Shown here piece after piece: positions 25,251 through 34,392 of a DNA stretch of 64,000 bases (positions are counted from its first letter, which is position 1; each line of letters begins with the position of its first letter). The translations under genes were made by a program, and so were the position numbers. The DNA comes from Enterocola sp045654205 (lineage in GTDB: Bacteria > Bacteroidota > Bacteroidia > Bacteroidales > Paludibacteraceae): assembly GCA_045654205.1 (NCBI GenBank), contig JAZOMZ010000002.1, positions 1 through 64,000 of the forward strand, in the 5' to 3' direction. A model generated the notes under the pieces. The model made no database searches and was not told where the DNA came from. It saw only the letters and a program-made list of their open reading frames with translations.

Positions 25251-26156
25251 TTAAAGTACCTGAAACTTAGTTTTTGCATACAAATCTCTCATCATAGACT
25301 TAACGCGAGGAGAAGTTTGAGACGATTCTAACAACATAGCGAATTCCTCTGCAATGATATCAGAAGGAGTCTCATCTTTCCATTCCAATTCTTTGCTACG
25401 AATGGCATTGTTAATTTCGCCTTTGACCTGTTGATTAAAACCATTCGGCATGGTTATATCCACACATTTTAACCCTACATCATTGCTAATAGTTTCGCAA
25501 ACAACCACTGGAATTTTACATTCTTTGTCGTCGTTTCCTGCTGGATTTGATATTAACACTTTATTAGTTAAAACGCGTTGTTCACTAATTTGAGTCAAAA
25601 ATTGAGTAGATTGCTCTAATGCTGTATTGGCATTACTTTTCATTTTTGAAACAAGAATCTGTTGCCCTTTGGTTAAACCTTCGATCTGTGAAGTAATTGC
25701 CCAAGCTGAAATAGCATTCATTCTATTGGTAGATGCCGCCATGTGCTTGTTAACAAGGTCAAACACAGGTTGATCTATTTGCTGAATACGTTGAGCCAAT
25801 TCTTTGTTGATGCTTGTAAATGTTTTTAGATACCTAGCTGCTATACGTTCGTATTCACGTTCCATAGTAGCTTTTATACCTAACAATTGACGTTTATTTT
25901 GAGCCAATTTCATAAGCAAAGCATCTACTCTACTCTTTTTCTGAGCTATTTTTTGTGAGATTTGAGACTGCATCAATGTAAAGAAACCTCTATTAACATT
26001 GCTACATACCTTATTAGCCCCTGCATTTTCTGCAGCTATCACTGCACTTTGCATAGTAACCACTGCCGCCGTTGTACCTGTAACTGACCTTGATACAGAT
26101 TTAATCTGGTCGGCCATAGGAGTGGTATCTACCTTACATGGAATTAATGTTGACAT
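25251..26156 (-). CDS. Coiled-coil protein, paralog of its downstream neighbour
   Basis: 301 residues, unknown family. Lacks the beta-rich N-terminus of its paralog but keeps the Ala-rich helix and coiled coil (about residues 20-130). It is preceded by a clear Shine-Dalgarno GGAGGAAA, rare for this genome, suggesting high or independent translation. Duplicated coiled-coil genes next to an SPFH protein hint at a heteromeric scaffold. Confidence 0.75.
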   Translation of the reverse strand: MSTLIPCKVDTTPMADQIKSVSRSVTGTTAAVVTMQSAVIAAENAGANKVCSNVNRGFFTLMQSQISQKIAQKKSRVDALLMKLAQNKRQLLGIKATMEREYERIAARYLKTFTSINKELAQRIQQIDQPVFDLVNKHMAASTNRMNAISAWAITSQIEGLTKGQQILVSKMKSNANTALEQSTQFLTQISEQRVLTNKVLISNPAGNDDKECKIPVVVCETISNDVGLKCVDITMPNGFNQQVKGEINNAIRSKELEWKDETPSDIIAEEFAMLLESSQTSPRVKSMMRDLYAKTKFQVL

Positions 26157-26178
26157 TGTAATTTCCTCCTATAATTGG

Positions 26179-28317
26179 TTAAAGATATTTTTCTTCATCA
26201 TCTTCGTCCTCGTCATAGTCTTCATCTTCGTCCTCGTCCTCATCATCATACTCTTCCTCATCATATTCTTCATCATCATCTTCTTCCTCTTCCTCTTCTT
26301 CTTCCTCATCATATTCTTCCTCTTCTTCTTCTTCTTCAACTTCTTCTTCAACTTCTTCTTCAGACTCTTCTTCATTTTCTATTAAATCTACTTCTGTAGG
26401 AACTTCTTCATTGATATATTCCTCTTGTTCAATAGAATCATTTTCTGTTTCCTCTTCTTCTTGTTCTTGAGTCTCAACAGCAATACGACTAACTGCATCC
26501 AATGAGTTAACCGCAATTGAAGGTAAGTTTAGCGACAAATGTTCGTAAGTAACTGCTTCTACATTAGGTTCTGGCAACATTACTGATTCTTTTGCCAATA
26601 ATGGGTTGGTAGCAGCTAAAGGTTTACGACGTTCATCCAAAGCTTGTACTTCGCTTGCCGCTACTGCCATGGCATTTGAATAACCATCTTGCAAACGAGC
26701 ATCGTAAAATTCTATATGACCAAATTGTTCAGCTTTTAATGCAATGTCATCTTGTAAACGATCCATATAATCAGCAAAATCTTCTTGGACCTTTTTAAAT
26801 TCTTGAGCTTGCATTTCAAATGCCAATAAGGTTTCTGTATTATTATCACTACCTTGTACAACGGTATCTTCTAATGAAGCACCTTCTGTACCCATAGCAT
26901 CCATGGTTTTTTGCAATTGTGCTAATGTATTAAATGCCTCAACATATTCGCTCAATGATTGTTGCATATTGTTGATAATATCAGCACTTTCGGCATGATT
27001 AGAACGATAGAATGCATCTACATCTTGATGCCATTTATTTAGGTAGCTTAATTTTTGATCGTGAATATTGCCATATACTTTAATACGTTCAATACGATTT
27101 TCCATCATCAAACGTTGCACCATAGGAGCAACAATTTCTTCGTAAATTTGGTGAACACCAAAAGGCACACTCGCTGTGCTATTATCCTCTGCAGTCCATT
27201 CGTCAGCAAATAGGTTGTAGCGAACACGTGAACTTTCACGCAATTGGAATGGTTCGTAACCTTGAATAGAGTCTGCATAATTAAAGTTTTCCATACGGAT
27301 ACGGCTAATCTCGTCTGCCTCTAACAATGGAGAATAGTGGTTGTATGGTGCTTTTAATAATTTGAATAATAATTTATTAGAATCATTAACCACCTTATCT
27401 GTTGAAGCCAACTTCATAGCAGAAATAGTTTGAACAGAAACTGCCATGGTATGCATTAGGTGTTTTAAAACATCTTCAAACTGTTCGGTATCGCTAGACA
27501 ATGAATCTTTTAATTTATTCAATGCACAGAAATCTTTAACCTCTTTGTCGTATTTTGTTTCATCGAATACATTCATCACAGGATATGAACCTGTTTCATT
27601 TGTAGAGAACTCATTTAAGAATTTCAAATAATCGCTATTATCTGCCACCAATGGTAAAGCTACAGATTTGGTTTCTGTATCGTTCATACAGAATGAAATG
27701 GTACGTAACGATCTATCCAATTTACCAATGTAGTCTGATTGATTGATTTCTTGAATAGACAATGAATAATCGTTGGTATCAATACTTTCTGCCTCGTCAG
27801 ATGTTTCAACCAAAGGAGCTTCTGTTGCCAACTTCTCCATTTGCGCCATAGTTTCGCATAGCAAATCGTTTTGGCGAGACATTTGTAAACTTACTTTAGA
27901 GTTATCTACATTACCTGTATAATCTACAACAAAGCACTTGTCTTCGTATGCTATTTGTTGTGCAACAGGCACATAAGCAACACCCATTTTGGTTACTTTG
28001 TAATCTCTAAAGATATTATTATGTTCTTGTTTTTTCTCTTCAATTTTACTGTTGATAAGGGCAATTTGTTTGTCGTATTGATTGCGACGTACCCAATACA
28101 TAAAGAATAAGATAATGGTTAAGAACCACTTCCAAATGTCACTCTTTTTAAGTTCTACTTTTTCTCTGTCAGACTCTAAATCAGCAATTTCTTTTTCGAT
28201 TTTTTCTTCTTGTATTACAATACGTTCCGCTGCTTGTTGATAATAATTAAACAGCAATCTAGCTTGGTCCTGATGCACATTGCTAGAGTCTTTGAAAATT
28301 TTTCCAGTTGTTGCCAT
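26179..28317 (-). CDS. Membrane protein with coiled coils and a long acidic tail
   Basis: 712 residues. N-terminal coiled coil (about 20-65), one transmembrane segment (WKWFLTIILFFMYWV, about 65-80) and a second coiled coil to 110. A large soluble region without known motif follows (about 130-620), then a tail of about 80 residues that is almost only Glu and Asp. The tail is encoded by GAA/GAT-type triplet repeats (26185-26375), which can vary in copy number. Likely an anchoring or scaffold subunit. Confidence 0.75.
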   Translation of the reverse strand: MATTGKIFKDSSNVHQDQARLLFNYYQQAAERIVIQEEKIEKEIADLESDREKVELKKSDIWKWFLTIILFFMYWVRRNQYDKQIALINSKIEEKKQEHNNIFRDYKVTKMGVAYVPVAQQIAYEDKCFVVDYTGNVDNSKVSLQMSRQNDLLCETMAQMEKLATEAPLVETSDEAESIDTNDYSLSIQEINQSDYIGKLDRSLRTISFCMNDTETKSVALPLVADNSDYLKFLNEFSTNETGSYPVMNVFDETKYDKEVKDFCALNKLKDSLSSDTEQFEDVLKHLMHTMAVSVQTISAMKLASTDKVVNDSNKLLFKLLKAPYNHYSPLLEADEISRIRMENFNYADSIQGYEPFQLRESSRVRYNLFADEWTAEDNSTASVPFGVHQIYEEIVAPMVQRLMMENRIERIKVYGNIHDQKLSYLNKWHQDVDAFYRSNHAESADIINNMQQSLSEYVEAFNTLAQLQKTMDAMGTEGASLEDTVVQGSDNNTETLLAFEMQAQEFKKVQEDFADYMDRLQDDIALKAEQFGHIEFYDARLQDGYSNAMAVAASEVQALDERRKPLAATNPLLAKESVMLPEPNVEAVTYEHLSLNLPSIAVNSLDAVSRIAVETQEQEEEETENDSIEQEEYINEEVPTEVDLIENEEESEEEVEEEVEEEEEEEEYDEEEEEEEEEDDDEEYDEEEYDDEDEDEDEDYDEDEDDEEKYL

Positions 28318-28343
28318 TTGATTTTAGGATTAAGGTTTTTTAT

Positions 28344-29048
28344 TTAGTATTTTTTTCTTTTTGCTAAAATAAGTTCTAAGCGCTTTATTTTTTCTTCAAT
28401 AAGTGATTGATTTAATTCTATGTTTCGCATTAACACTAGTATCTCGTCTACTAAAGAGCAGAAATTATCTTCTAGTAAAGTTGCCTCTGGATTAGAACTT
28501 GGAACCAAGTAAGTCATGCTATCATTAATAGCTTGCAATGGTTGACTAATTTCTGCAGGAAGACGATCTGCAGCAATCGTTACCTCGTCCATCAATTCTG
28601 CCATTTTTGCTTTAAACACCGTTTTCTTTCTTATTAATTCATCTTCTGCATGATATCTTTCTTTAACCTTTTTACTTGCAAATAATGAGGTTAGTATCAT
28701 TATTAGTTGCAAAAAGAATAGAAAGATGTGAATATAAAGTTGTATTTCAAAACTCCACTGCAACCAAGCTCCTACTACCATTACTGCAATAGCAGCAATA
28801 TTATAAAGAGTAAAACCATGCAGTTGAATTCCCAACGATCCTACCTCTTTTTGCGATTTATCTTTAAGGTTAATAAGGGGGAAATAAAGAAGTACTGGTA
28901 GTTGTGTAAAGATAAGACAAGAAACTACCATATCTAGGTACATTACATCTTCAGGCAAGAAATCACCAAATAGTAAAAAACCACCTATAATTAAGCCATA
29001 ACCTATCAAGGTTATAACAATTCTTAGAATAAACATTGCATTTGTCAT
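28344..29048 (-). CDS. Four-helix membrane protein of the SPFH cluster
   Basis: 234 residues: four hydrophobic segments at about 6-28, 36-56, 75-97 and 100-122, then a charged cytoplasmic C-terminal half with helical heptads (EEKIKRLELILAKRKKY at the end). No known family. Sits between the SPFH protein and the acidic-tailed protein with gaps of 16 and 26 bases. Confidence 0.7.
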   Translation of the reverse strand: MTNAMFILRIVITLIGYGLIIGGFLLFGDFLPEDVMYLDMVVSCLIFTQLPVLLYFPLINLKDKSQKEVGSLGIQLHGFTLYNIAAIAVMVVGAWLQWSFEIQLYIHIFLFFLQLIMILTSLFASKKVKERYHAEDELIRKKTVFKAKMAELMDEVTIAADRLPAEISQPLQAINDSMTYLVPSSNPEATLLEDNFCSLVDEILVLMRNIELNQSLIEEKIKRLELILAKRKKY

Positions 29049-29064
29049 GGTATACTATTTAAAA

Positions 29065-30366
29065 TTAGATTTTTTGGCCACACGCTGGGCAGAATCGAGT
29101 ACTAGGGGTAATAGGATTTTTACATCTAGGACACACATTTCCTAAACCAGCTGCAGTTTGTTTCTGTCCACAACTAGGACAAAAAGCAGTACCTGGCATC
29201 AAAGGAGCCCCACAACACGAGCATGTCATACCACCACCCATTTGTAGAGAAGTGCCACAAGAGATACATCTTTTTGCACCTTTTAAATTGTCAGAGCCAC
29301 ACTTAGGACAAGGGTTGTATTCTGCTCCACAATGAGGACAAAAACGCTCGGTTGTTAAATGCTTTTTAGCACAAGATGCACAGTACACCTCTCTTACTTG
29401 GCTGTGCATAGAATTAGCCTGACCCATAGTTTGTTGCGAGTAAGGTTGATTGGCATTGAAAGTAGGCTGACTATTGTGAGGTTGCATCATACCTGCAGAC
29501 ATTCCTGAGCCTCCGCCCATCATACCTCCACCGCCCATCATATTAAGGGCCATCATACCAGCTATCAATCCATTACCTCCAGACATCTCGCCCATTTGCT
29601 CTACCGCATTATTGGTTAGATCGAACATTTGTGCTTGTTGCCAAGAATGACCAGTAATAGACATTTCTGCCTGAGTTGCAATGGCATTAGCAATTTTCCT
29701 GCCTTCTGGGGTACTTTCGTCAATACTAATCTCGGTTACATAAAAACGTGTTAAAGTAATGCCATAATCAGACCAATATGGAAGTACGTTAGACTTAATA
29801 TACTCTGACAATGCATCTATATGTGCCGAAACACGTTTTAAACCAATGTTATTATTATTCATAAACTGAATAATAGCGCTTTTAGCTTTGGTTGCAAACT
29901 CACCGTAAGCATTCGATAGCATATCGTCTTCTGTAAAAACACGCTTGGTTCCTACCATTTTAATTAAGAAACGCTCTGAATCCTCAATCTTAATACCATA
30001 CTGACCAATAGCTTGCAAAGGCATCATGGTATTGTAATCTGCATCATGAATAGTTACTTTATCTACTCTCCATGATAAATTAGTTGGATATAGTTTATTT
30101 ACAAACCAAATCTCAGCTGTAAAAGGATTTTTTCCACCAAAAGGAATTCCAAAAAGTGAACGCAAAACAGGTAGGTTCTCGGTATCTAAAGTATGCTTAC
30201 CTGGGCCAAATTTTCCCATTAGCTGACCTTTAGAGAACAAAAGAGCCTCTTGTGATTCGTGTACTATCAACTGAGTATAAGTACTTAAATTTGTTTCTGG
30301 ATAACGATATGCAAATATAAATTCGCCATCCGATGGAGTCCATGAAACGCAATCTATTAATGCCAT
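29065..30366 (-). CDS. SPFH-domain protein with four C-terminal zinc ribbons
   Basis: 433 residues. Residues 1-250 form an SPFH/band 7 domain of the YdjI (virion-core-like) type: FAYRYPETNLSTYTQLIVHE, FGPGKHTLDTENLPVL and YGITLTRFYVTEISIDE. A Met/Gly-rich linker follows, then eight CxxC knuckles (CASC, CPHC, CPKC, CISC, CSCC, CPSC, CPRC, CPAC), enough for four zinc ribbons. No transmembrane segment. SPFH proteins assemble large rings on membranes. First gene of the cluster. Confidence 0.85.
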   Translation of the reverse strand: MALIDCVSWTPSDGEFIFAYRYPETNLSTYTQLIVHESQEALLFSKGQLMGKFGPGKHTLDTENLPVLRSLFGIPFGGKNPFTAEIWFVNKLYPTNLSWRVDKVTIHDADYNTMMPLQAIGQYGIKIEDSERFLIKMVGTKRVFTEDDMLSNAYGEFATKAKSAIIQFMNNNNIGLKRVSAHIDALSEYIKSNVLPYWSDYGITLTRFYVTEISIDESTPEGRKIANAIATQAEMSITGHSWQQAQMFDLTNNAVEQMGEMSGGNGLIAGMMALNMMGGGGMMGGGSGMSAGMMQPHNSQPTFNANQPYSQQTMGQANSMHSQVREVYCASCAKKHLTTERFCPHCGAEYNPCPKCGSDNLKGAKRCISCGTSLQMGGGMTCSCCGAPLMPGTAFCPSCGQKQTAAGLGNVCPRCKNPITPSTRFCPACGQKI

Positions 30367-30415
30367 AGTTTATGTATTTAATTATTGTTATATTCGTAAT
30401 TTATTTATATCTAAA

Positions 30416-30510
30416 TAGATACTAGCTAATACATAGAAAAACCATTTATAATACGTTTAAATGCTATGCATTCGTTTGCAAAAATACTAAAGATATATGA
30501 GTTTTACAAT
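30416..30510 (-). promoter_or_regulatory. Promoter and conserved leader, copy 2
   Basis: -7 box TATTTTTG at 30486-30479, with ATTG 20 bases further upstream in place of TTTG. The leader to 30416 matches copy 1 at 23063-23134 in the same orientation. Leader length to the SPFH ATG is about 106 bases. Confidence 0.75.
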
Positions 30511-30540
30511 TTTTAAGTATTTATTTTTTTACAAAAAATA

Positions 30541-30569
30541 AGAGCCGACCTGTTTAGGAAGTCGGCTCT
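30541..30569 (-). terminator. Terminator of the pullulanase gene
   Basis: Perfect 9-bp arms AGAGCCGAC / GTCGGCTCT, 22 bases after the stop at 30592, T-rich beyond. Confidence 0.8.
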
Positions 30570-30591
30570 TGGAGGGTTATTGGGTTAAATC

Positions 30592-33264
30592 TTATTTTTT
30601 AATCCAAACGTATTGAGAAAGTGGTTCAACAGTAACTTTGTTTACGCCTGCTTTCACTTTTGTTGTTTTGTTTTTAGATTTTACACCTTTAATATTAATA
30701 GCTTCAGATGTACCTACTAGTTGCCATTTACCTTTTGGTAGTTCAACGTTTTCAAAGTCGATAGGCTCGTGACCTGCGTTGATAAGAACTAATACTTTGT
30801 CGTCAACTAAATAACCAAGTGCGCTTTCTGGTTCTGGAAGGAACCATTTGTAGTAACCTTCTGGAACTGCTTCACCTTGACGGAACACTTTACCGTATTC
30901 TGATTTACGGAATGTATTCCAACCACGCCAGAATTTGTACATATTGTCGTAGTCGTTGTAGTTTGTTCCTGTTGGCTTTTGACCTACTTGTTCCCAAACA
31001 AATGTGTTTGCTGTACGGTGGTTGTAGGTGTCGCGGTAGCCGTGCATGTAAGCATTGTAACCTGCTTTTGTTGTACGAACTTCTTCACGAAGTGGAGCGT
31101 GTGCTTTACTACGCATAATTTCTGAACCACCGTGAGTAACGATAGGTCCAAGTGTGGTGTAAAGAAGTGTAACAGCAATTTTGTATTCGTTTTCGTATAC
31201 AGAGTCGCGACCATCGAAGTTGCGACCAAATTGGTCTGCAAGTGCGAAGTTGTCGTGAATATCTAGATAAGAAATACCGCTGTTTGGATTTTTGTCGTCT
31301 TTGCAAGTACAGGTTAAACCACGCATAACGCCTTCGCGTTCGTCGTATTTACCACCAGCCCAGCCACGGTCGTTTTTAGGATCTACCAATTGGAATACAG
31401 GGCCTTTGTATGAGCTACGAGACTCGTCTTGGAAGTAGCAAATTGGTGAATCTTCTTTGTACCAGTCCCAATCTGGGTTTGCTTCGTAGTCTGGGTCGTT
31501 TGATGCAATCCATGGTTCGCCATAAACGATTTTGTCACGACCAATTGCATCCCAGAATGCTGTTAGAGTTTGTTGGTCCATTTGACCAGCGATGTCAACA
31601 CGTACACCGTCGATACCAAATTCGTCGATGAAGTATTTAACTTGATCGATTAACCAACGTTGAGTCATAGGACGGTTTTCTGTTTTCACCTCATTACCGT
31701 ATGCACCAATGTGTTCAAAGTTTTTGGTACGATAGTAGTATTGTTTGTCAAAACCGTTGAAGTTGAACAAGAATTGTTTGCCATCCATATCTTCTGCTGT
31801 GTGGTTTGGCACAATGTCGATAATCACGGCAATACCTTTGTCGTGGAATGCTTGTACAAGGTCGCGCATATCGTCACGTTCTGAACCTAGTTCTGCACCT
31901 TTCACGCGATAGCGAGATTCTACTGCCATAGCAAATGATGTACGATAACCCCATTGATAGTTTTCGTGTGCAATACCTTGCTCAATCATATATGGGTCGT
32001 CTTTGAATGATTCGTACCAGTCATCTGTTGGGAAGTGTAGATATTCTTGTACTGGCATTAAGTGAACCACGTTGATACCAAGGTCTACTAAGTAGTCGAA
32101 ACCTACTTTTTCGCCATTTTTGTTGCGAAGTCCTGGGGTAATCATACCACGGATAGTTCCTTTTAAGCTATCTGGCAATGGTAGATTGTCGGTGAAGTCT
32201 TGTACGTGTACTTCGTATGAAATCACGTCTTCCATTTTTGGAATACCACCTTTTAGAGGTGTAGCTGCTTGTGTTCTGTGCCAGATACGGCATTTGCCAA
32301 ATGTATCGTCGCTTACACGAGCGTATGGGTCGTTGATGTGTTCTGGTCTGGTTTCATAGAAGAAGTTACCAGGGTCTGTAGAACCATGAACTGTGAAGTC
32401 ATAGTAAACACCGTGTAGGTCTTCGTTGATAATTGTTTCCCAAACACCGTCTTGGTCAACAGTCATATCGTATGTTTGATATGCCTCGGTGTCATTAGCA
32501 CCTTTGTATAGATAAAGTTTAACTAGTTCTGCACGAGGAGCAAATACGCGAATAGAAGTAACTCCGTTATCAATGTTTGCACCTAATTCTTTTGTAGAAT
32601 ATACCTCACGGAACCAACCGTCGTATGAACAAGCTGCTTTAAGTTTTTGAGAAGGAATTTCTAGATAATAAACACGACGAATGTCTAAGTCTTTTTCTGG
32701 AACGATAAGAGTTGTAGTAGATTCGTTTGGAAGCACACCTACAACTTTAATTTCGTTGCCTTGAGCATCTTTGATGATGTAATCTGCAGGATTGAAAGAA
32801 CGCTTAACACCAGAAATGGTAGCCCAAATAAGGTTGCTTTTGCGGATTTCTGCAGTAAGACCTGCTACTACACGGTCCATTTCGTAGATAAGGTTGCCAC
32901 CTTTTACGTTTGGAGATTGGTCTGTTGGGTCTAGCCATTGACCTTCGTTGTTGATGCGAAATTTGAAACCAGTGTTTGGTTTAATAACGCTTTCGTCAAC
33001 GTTGTCGAAAGTAAGCATCCATTGTTCGCCCACTTTTTTAAGTTCCCACTCTCCTACCTCTGTAGAAGCGTCCCAACCACGAAAATCACCTGTTACGAAC
33101 ACGCGTTCTGGGCGCACTCCGTAAATGTTTTCGTCGAAGATGAAGGTTACTTTATCACTAAAGATAGCATAACCTCGTTTGGCTTGGTCGCCAGTGTAAG
33201 ATTGAGCAAACACGCTCACTAGCGAAGCCATTGCCAAGAAGACAATTAAACTGATTTTTTTCAT
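30592..33264 (-). CDS. Secreted type I pullulanase-like GH13 enzyme
   Basis: 890 residues with signal peptide MKKISLIVFLAMASLVSVFA from ATG 33264. N-terminal beta domains include a CBM48-type module (about 205-290). The GH13 barrel shows region I DIVPNHTAED, region II GVRVDIAGQ (nucleophile Asp), region III KIVYGEPW (acid/base Glu) and region IV YLDIHDN; NYQWGYRTS is the pullulanase-like motif. Expected to cut alpha-1,6 links of pullulan or branched starch. Single-gene unit with its own promoter and terminator. Confidence 0.88.
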   Translation of the reverse strand: MKKISLIVFLAMASLVSVFAQSYTGDQAKRGYAIFSDKVTFIFDENIYGVRPERVFVTGDFRGWDASTEVGEWELKKVGEQWMLTFDNVDESVIKPNTGFKFRINNEGQWLDPTDQSPNVKGGNLIYEMDRVVAGLTAEIRKSNLIWATISGVKRSFNPADYIIKDAQGNEIKVVGVLPNESTTTLIVPEKDLDIRRVYYLEIPSQKLKAACSYDGWFREVYSTKELGANIDNGVTSIRVFAPRAELVKLYLYKGANDTEAYQTYDMTVDQDGVWETIINEDLHGVYYDFTVHGSTDPGNFFYETRPEHINDPYARVSDDTFGKCRIWHRTQAATPLKGGIPKMEDVISYEVHVQDFTDNLPLPDSLKGTIRGMITPGLRNKNGEKVGFDYLVDLGINVVHLMPVQEYLHFPTDDWYESFKDDPYMIEQGIAHENYQWGYRTSFAMAVESRYRVKGAELGSERDDMRDLVQAFHDKGIAVIIDIVPNHTAEDMDGKQFLFNFNGFDKQYYYRTKNFEHIGAYGNEVKTENRPMTQRWLIDQVKYFIDEFGIDGVRVDIAGQMDQQTLTAFWDAIGRDKIVYGEPWIASNDPDYEANPDWDWYKEDSPICYFQDESRSSYKGPVFQLVDPKNDRGWAGGKYDEREGVMRGLTCTCKDDKNPNSGISYLDIHDNFALADQFGRNFDGRDSVYENEYKIAVTLLYTTLGPIVTHGGSEIMRSKAHAPLREEVRTTKAGYNAYMHGYRDTYNHRTANTFVWEQVGQKPTGTNYNDYDNMYKFWRGWNTFRKSEYGKVFRQGEAVPEGYYKWFLPEPESALGYLVDDKVLVLINAGHEPIDFENVELPKGKWQLVGTSEAINIKGVKSKNKTTKVKAGVNKVTVEPLSQYVWIKK

Positions 33265-33303
33265 AAATTGATTATTGTTGTTAATGATAATATTCACAAA
33301 AGA

Positions 33304-33335
33304 CAAATTTAAGGAATTAGATTGAAAAATACAAA
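33304..33335 (-). promoter_or_regulatory. Promoter of the pullulanase gene
   Basis: Minus strand TTTG (33335-33332), 20 bases, TAAATTTG (33311-33304). Expected start near 33297; codons upstream of ATG 33264 lie partly before it. Confidence 0.7.
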
Positions 33336-33354
33336 ATATTTTGCCTTATAGATA

Positions 33355-33395
33355 CCCAAAAGGCTAACCTTTGTAGTTAGCCTCCTATTTTTGGG
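33355..33395 (-). terminator. Terminator of the S1-protein gene
   Basis: Nested arms CCCAAAA / TTTTTGGG and AGGCTAAC / GTTAGCCT just after the stop at 33402. Confidence 0.75.
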
Positions 33396-33401
33396 TAAAA
33401 A

Positions 33402-34229
33402 TTAATTAAGTTTTATACCTGAATCTGTTAAAGAAATCAGTCTTTTTTTGTACAACTCACCTACTGCTTTTTTGTAAGTTTTCTTACTCATTCCGCACAC
33501 TTCGTAGATAAGCTCTGCTGGAGATTTGTCGGTGGTAGGAAGTGAGCCGCCTGACTTTTTAATTAGTTCAAGAAGTTTGCCCGCTTCACCTTCTATTGCT
33601 TCGTAGCCAGAGCGACGCATACGCACATCAATTTTACCGTCTGGACGGATTTTTGAAATATAAGCTGTAAGACTATCGCCAATATTTATTTTTGAGAACA
33701 CCTCATTTTTGTAAATAAGACCTACGTAGCGTTTGTTTATAAGCACTTTGTAACCAAGTTCGGTTTCTGATGCCACAAGCACCTCAACCTCATCACCTTC
33801 TGATATTTCTGAAAAGTCTTGTTTTTCGGTATATCTTTCCCATTTTGCAGAGGCAACCACACGTTTGGTTTTATTGTCTAGATAAACGTAAACCAACACT
33901 TTTTGACCTGTGTGAAGAGAAACTGTTTGCTCGCTATATGGTACAAGAAGGTCTTTCATAATACCCCACTCTAGAAACGCTCCCACAGATGCCACAGATT
34001 TCACTTGCATAAATGCAAAGTCTCCTACCACGACAAGTGGTTCTGCTGTGGTGGCAATTGGGCGGTCTTCACCGTCGGTATATACAAAAACATTTAGATA
34101 ATCGCCTATTTGTGCATTATCTGGTACATAACGATTTGGAAGTAGGATTTCGCCCATTTCCTCGCCATCGAGATATAAACCAAACGCTACGCGTTTTACT
34201 ACTTGTAAAGTATTGTATGAACCTATCAT
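33402..34229 (-). CDS. CvfB-like S1-domain RNA-binding protein
   Basis: 275 residues from ATG 34229. Three S1-like beta-barrels in a row (about 5-60, 65-130, 140-210; GEILLPNRYVP, VGAFLEWGIMKDLLVPYSEQ, GYKVLINKRYVGLIYKNEVF) and a C-terminal winged helix (KSPAELIYEVCGMSKKTYKK), the layout of CvfB/YitL. These proteins bind RNA and influence virulence genes in Gram-positives; the role here is unknown. In-frame codons upstream of 34229 run through inverted repeats and lack conservation with the family. Confidence 0.85.
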   Translation of the reverse strand: MIGSYNTLQVVKRVAFGLYLDGEEMGEILLPNRYVPDNAQIGDYLNVFVYTDGEDRPIATTAEPLVVVGDFAFMQVKSVASVGAFLEWGIMKDLLVPYSEQTVSLHTGQKVLVYVYLDNKTKRVVASAKWERYTEKQDFSEISEGDEVEVLVASETELGYKVLINKRYVGLIYKNEVFSKINIGDSLTAYISKIRPDGKIDVRMRRSGYEAIEGEAGKLLELIKKSGGSLPTTDKSPAELIYEVCGMSKKTYKKAVGELYKKRLISLTDSGIKLN

Positions 34230-34275
34230 ATTCTTAAAATTACTCGCTTCGCTCGTGATTTTAGGCGGCACCTCA

Positions 34276-34380
34276 GCAAACCTATAAATAGGTTTTATTT
34301 TATGTATCAATTTGATAAATCCAAGTAAACTTTTCTTTATCAAATTTTACATAAAACACCTCAATTTCATTGAGGTTTGC
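34276..34380. repeat. Cluster of inverted repeats between prfC and the S1-protein gene
   Basis: Outer arms GCAAACC (34276-34282) / GGTTTGC (34374-34380) enclose a hairpin with arms of about 20 bp (34298-34319 / 34336-34356) and a hairpin ACCTCAAT / ATTGAGGT (34358-34376). AACCTAT / ATAGGTT (34279-34294) competes with the outer arm. It fills most of the 163-base gap and may include the prfC terminator. Confidence 0.55.
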
Positions 34381-34392
34381 ATTCGGTTTGCA

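Noticed and set aside
26169..26399. Low-complexity ORFs (Lys/Met-rich, His/Leu-rich, Ile/Phe-rich) over the triplet repeat
   Set aside because: They are other-frame readings of the GAA/GAT repeat that encodes the acidic tail.
34230..34343. 38-codon N-terminal extension of the S1-domain protein
   Set aside because: The codons run through hairpins, and the family-like sequence begins at ATG 34229.
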